Assembly: GCF_021107415.1 (NCBI RefSeq)
Contig: NZ_JAIOSW010000221.1
Location: 1 to 15,763, forward strand
Length of the DNA stretch: 15,763 bases
Origin: Desulfobacula sp.
GTDB taxonomy: Bacteria; Desulfobacterota; Desulfobacteria; Desulfobacterales; Desulfobacteraceae
Reading direction: 5' to 3'
Below, one piece after another: positions 15,498-15,763 of this stretch. Made by a program: the position numbers and the translations under genes. The notes beneath the pieces are model-generated. The model saw only the letters and a program-made list of their open reading frames with translations. It searched no databases and was not told the DNA's origin. The number at the start of each line of letters is the position of its first letter. Position 1 is the stretch's first letter.

Positions 15498-15763
15498 TTA
15501 GAAATCAAGCGGACTTTTTGTTTCCTTGAGTGTCTTGGACTTGACAGTATGGGTATAAATCATCGTTGTTCTCACATCACTGTGTCCCAAAAGTTCCTGA
15601 ATCGTCCGGATATCATAATTCGCCTGGAGCAGGTGACTTGCAAAACTATGGCGAAAGGTATGAGCCGAGGCTCTTTTGAGCAGCTTTGATTTTCTGACAG
15701 CCTTCTTTATGGCTTTTTGAACGTGGGTATCATGCAGGTGATATCGCCGGTATTCATTTGACT
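15498..15763 (-). CDS. integron-type tyrosine recombinase (IntI-like), C-terminal part (runs off right edge)
   Basis: 87 codons and a TAA stop are in the window; the N-terminal two thirds lie beyond it. The frame is open to the edge. It has box [14 protein letters not shown] (catalytic H34 and R37 of this fragment), LLGHSDV (H60) and the nucleophile Y69 in TTMIYTH. The wording [32 protein letters not shown] and the closing KSPLDF matches integron integrases closely, more than XerC/XerD or phage integrases. The specific integron insertion between catalytic boxes is outside the window, so that test is open. It converges with yjbQ across 129 bases that hold no further gene. In integrons attI and cassettes lie on the 5' side of intI, which would be to the right. 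Confidence 0.85.
   Translation of the reverse strand, partial: SNEYRRYHLHDTHVQKAIKKAVRKSKLLKRASAHTFRHSFASHLLQANYDIRTIQELLGHSDVRTTMIYTHTVKSKTLKETKSPLDF

Overview
The window looks like chromosome of an anaerobic deltaproteobacterium-type organism (Desulfobacterota, perhaps Desulfobacterales). This is an inference from gene content, moderate G+C with AT-rich intergenic gaps, and protein style; no rRNA or marker gene fixes the taxon. Most genes are housekeeping or membrane functions, packed into tight same-strand runs.

Minus strand, 11815 down to 1: (i) rarD - yqfO - DMT transporter, overlapping or nearly so, with a PII/CutA-like YqfO domain protein between two EamA-family transporters. (ii) htpG - rimO - ispB-type polyprenyl synthase - secreted FlgT/LPP20-like protein, with gaps of -4 to 5 bases, behind a sigma70-type promoter. 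(iii) tRNA-Val(GAC) with its own promoter and intrinsic terminator. (iv) A three-gene signalling module ordered histidine kinase - coiled-coil lipoprotein - sigma54 response regulator, the order of glrK-qseG(yfhG)-glrR in enterobacteria. (v) A gap of about 370 bases, then the start of a secreted fibronectin-III-like protein that runs off the left edge.

The gap between the sigma54 activator and the secreted protein is the most interesting part. It holds a near-consensus -24/-12 (sigma54) promoter aimed at the secreted gene, an exact match to the IHF consensus just upstream, and palindromes further upstream. This is the textbook layout of an enhancer-dependent promoter, directly downstream of an enhancer-binding activator gene. 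I infer that the kinase/lipoprotein/regulator module controls the secreted protein.

Plus strand, 12004 to 15368: a radical SAM protein with a CX4CX2C cluster motif, transketolase, and YjbQ (thiamin-phosphate-synthase-like) follow one sigma70-type promoter. A perfect 11-bp hairpin lies between tkt and yjbQ.

At the right edge, on the minus strand, is the C-terminal end of a tyrosine recombinase of integron-integrase type. If it is an integron, attI and any cassettes would lie beyond the window to the right.

Three starts were set from the sequence rather than by the longest reading frame. The kinase start is moved to 3811 because the upstream TTG lies in the tRNA terminator. The prenyl synthase start is moved to 6287 because of a clear ribosome binding site. 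rarD is given a TTG start.
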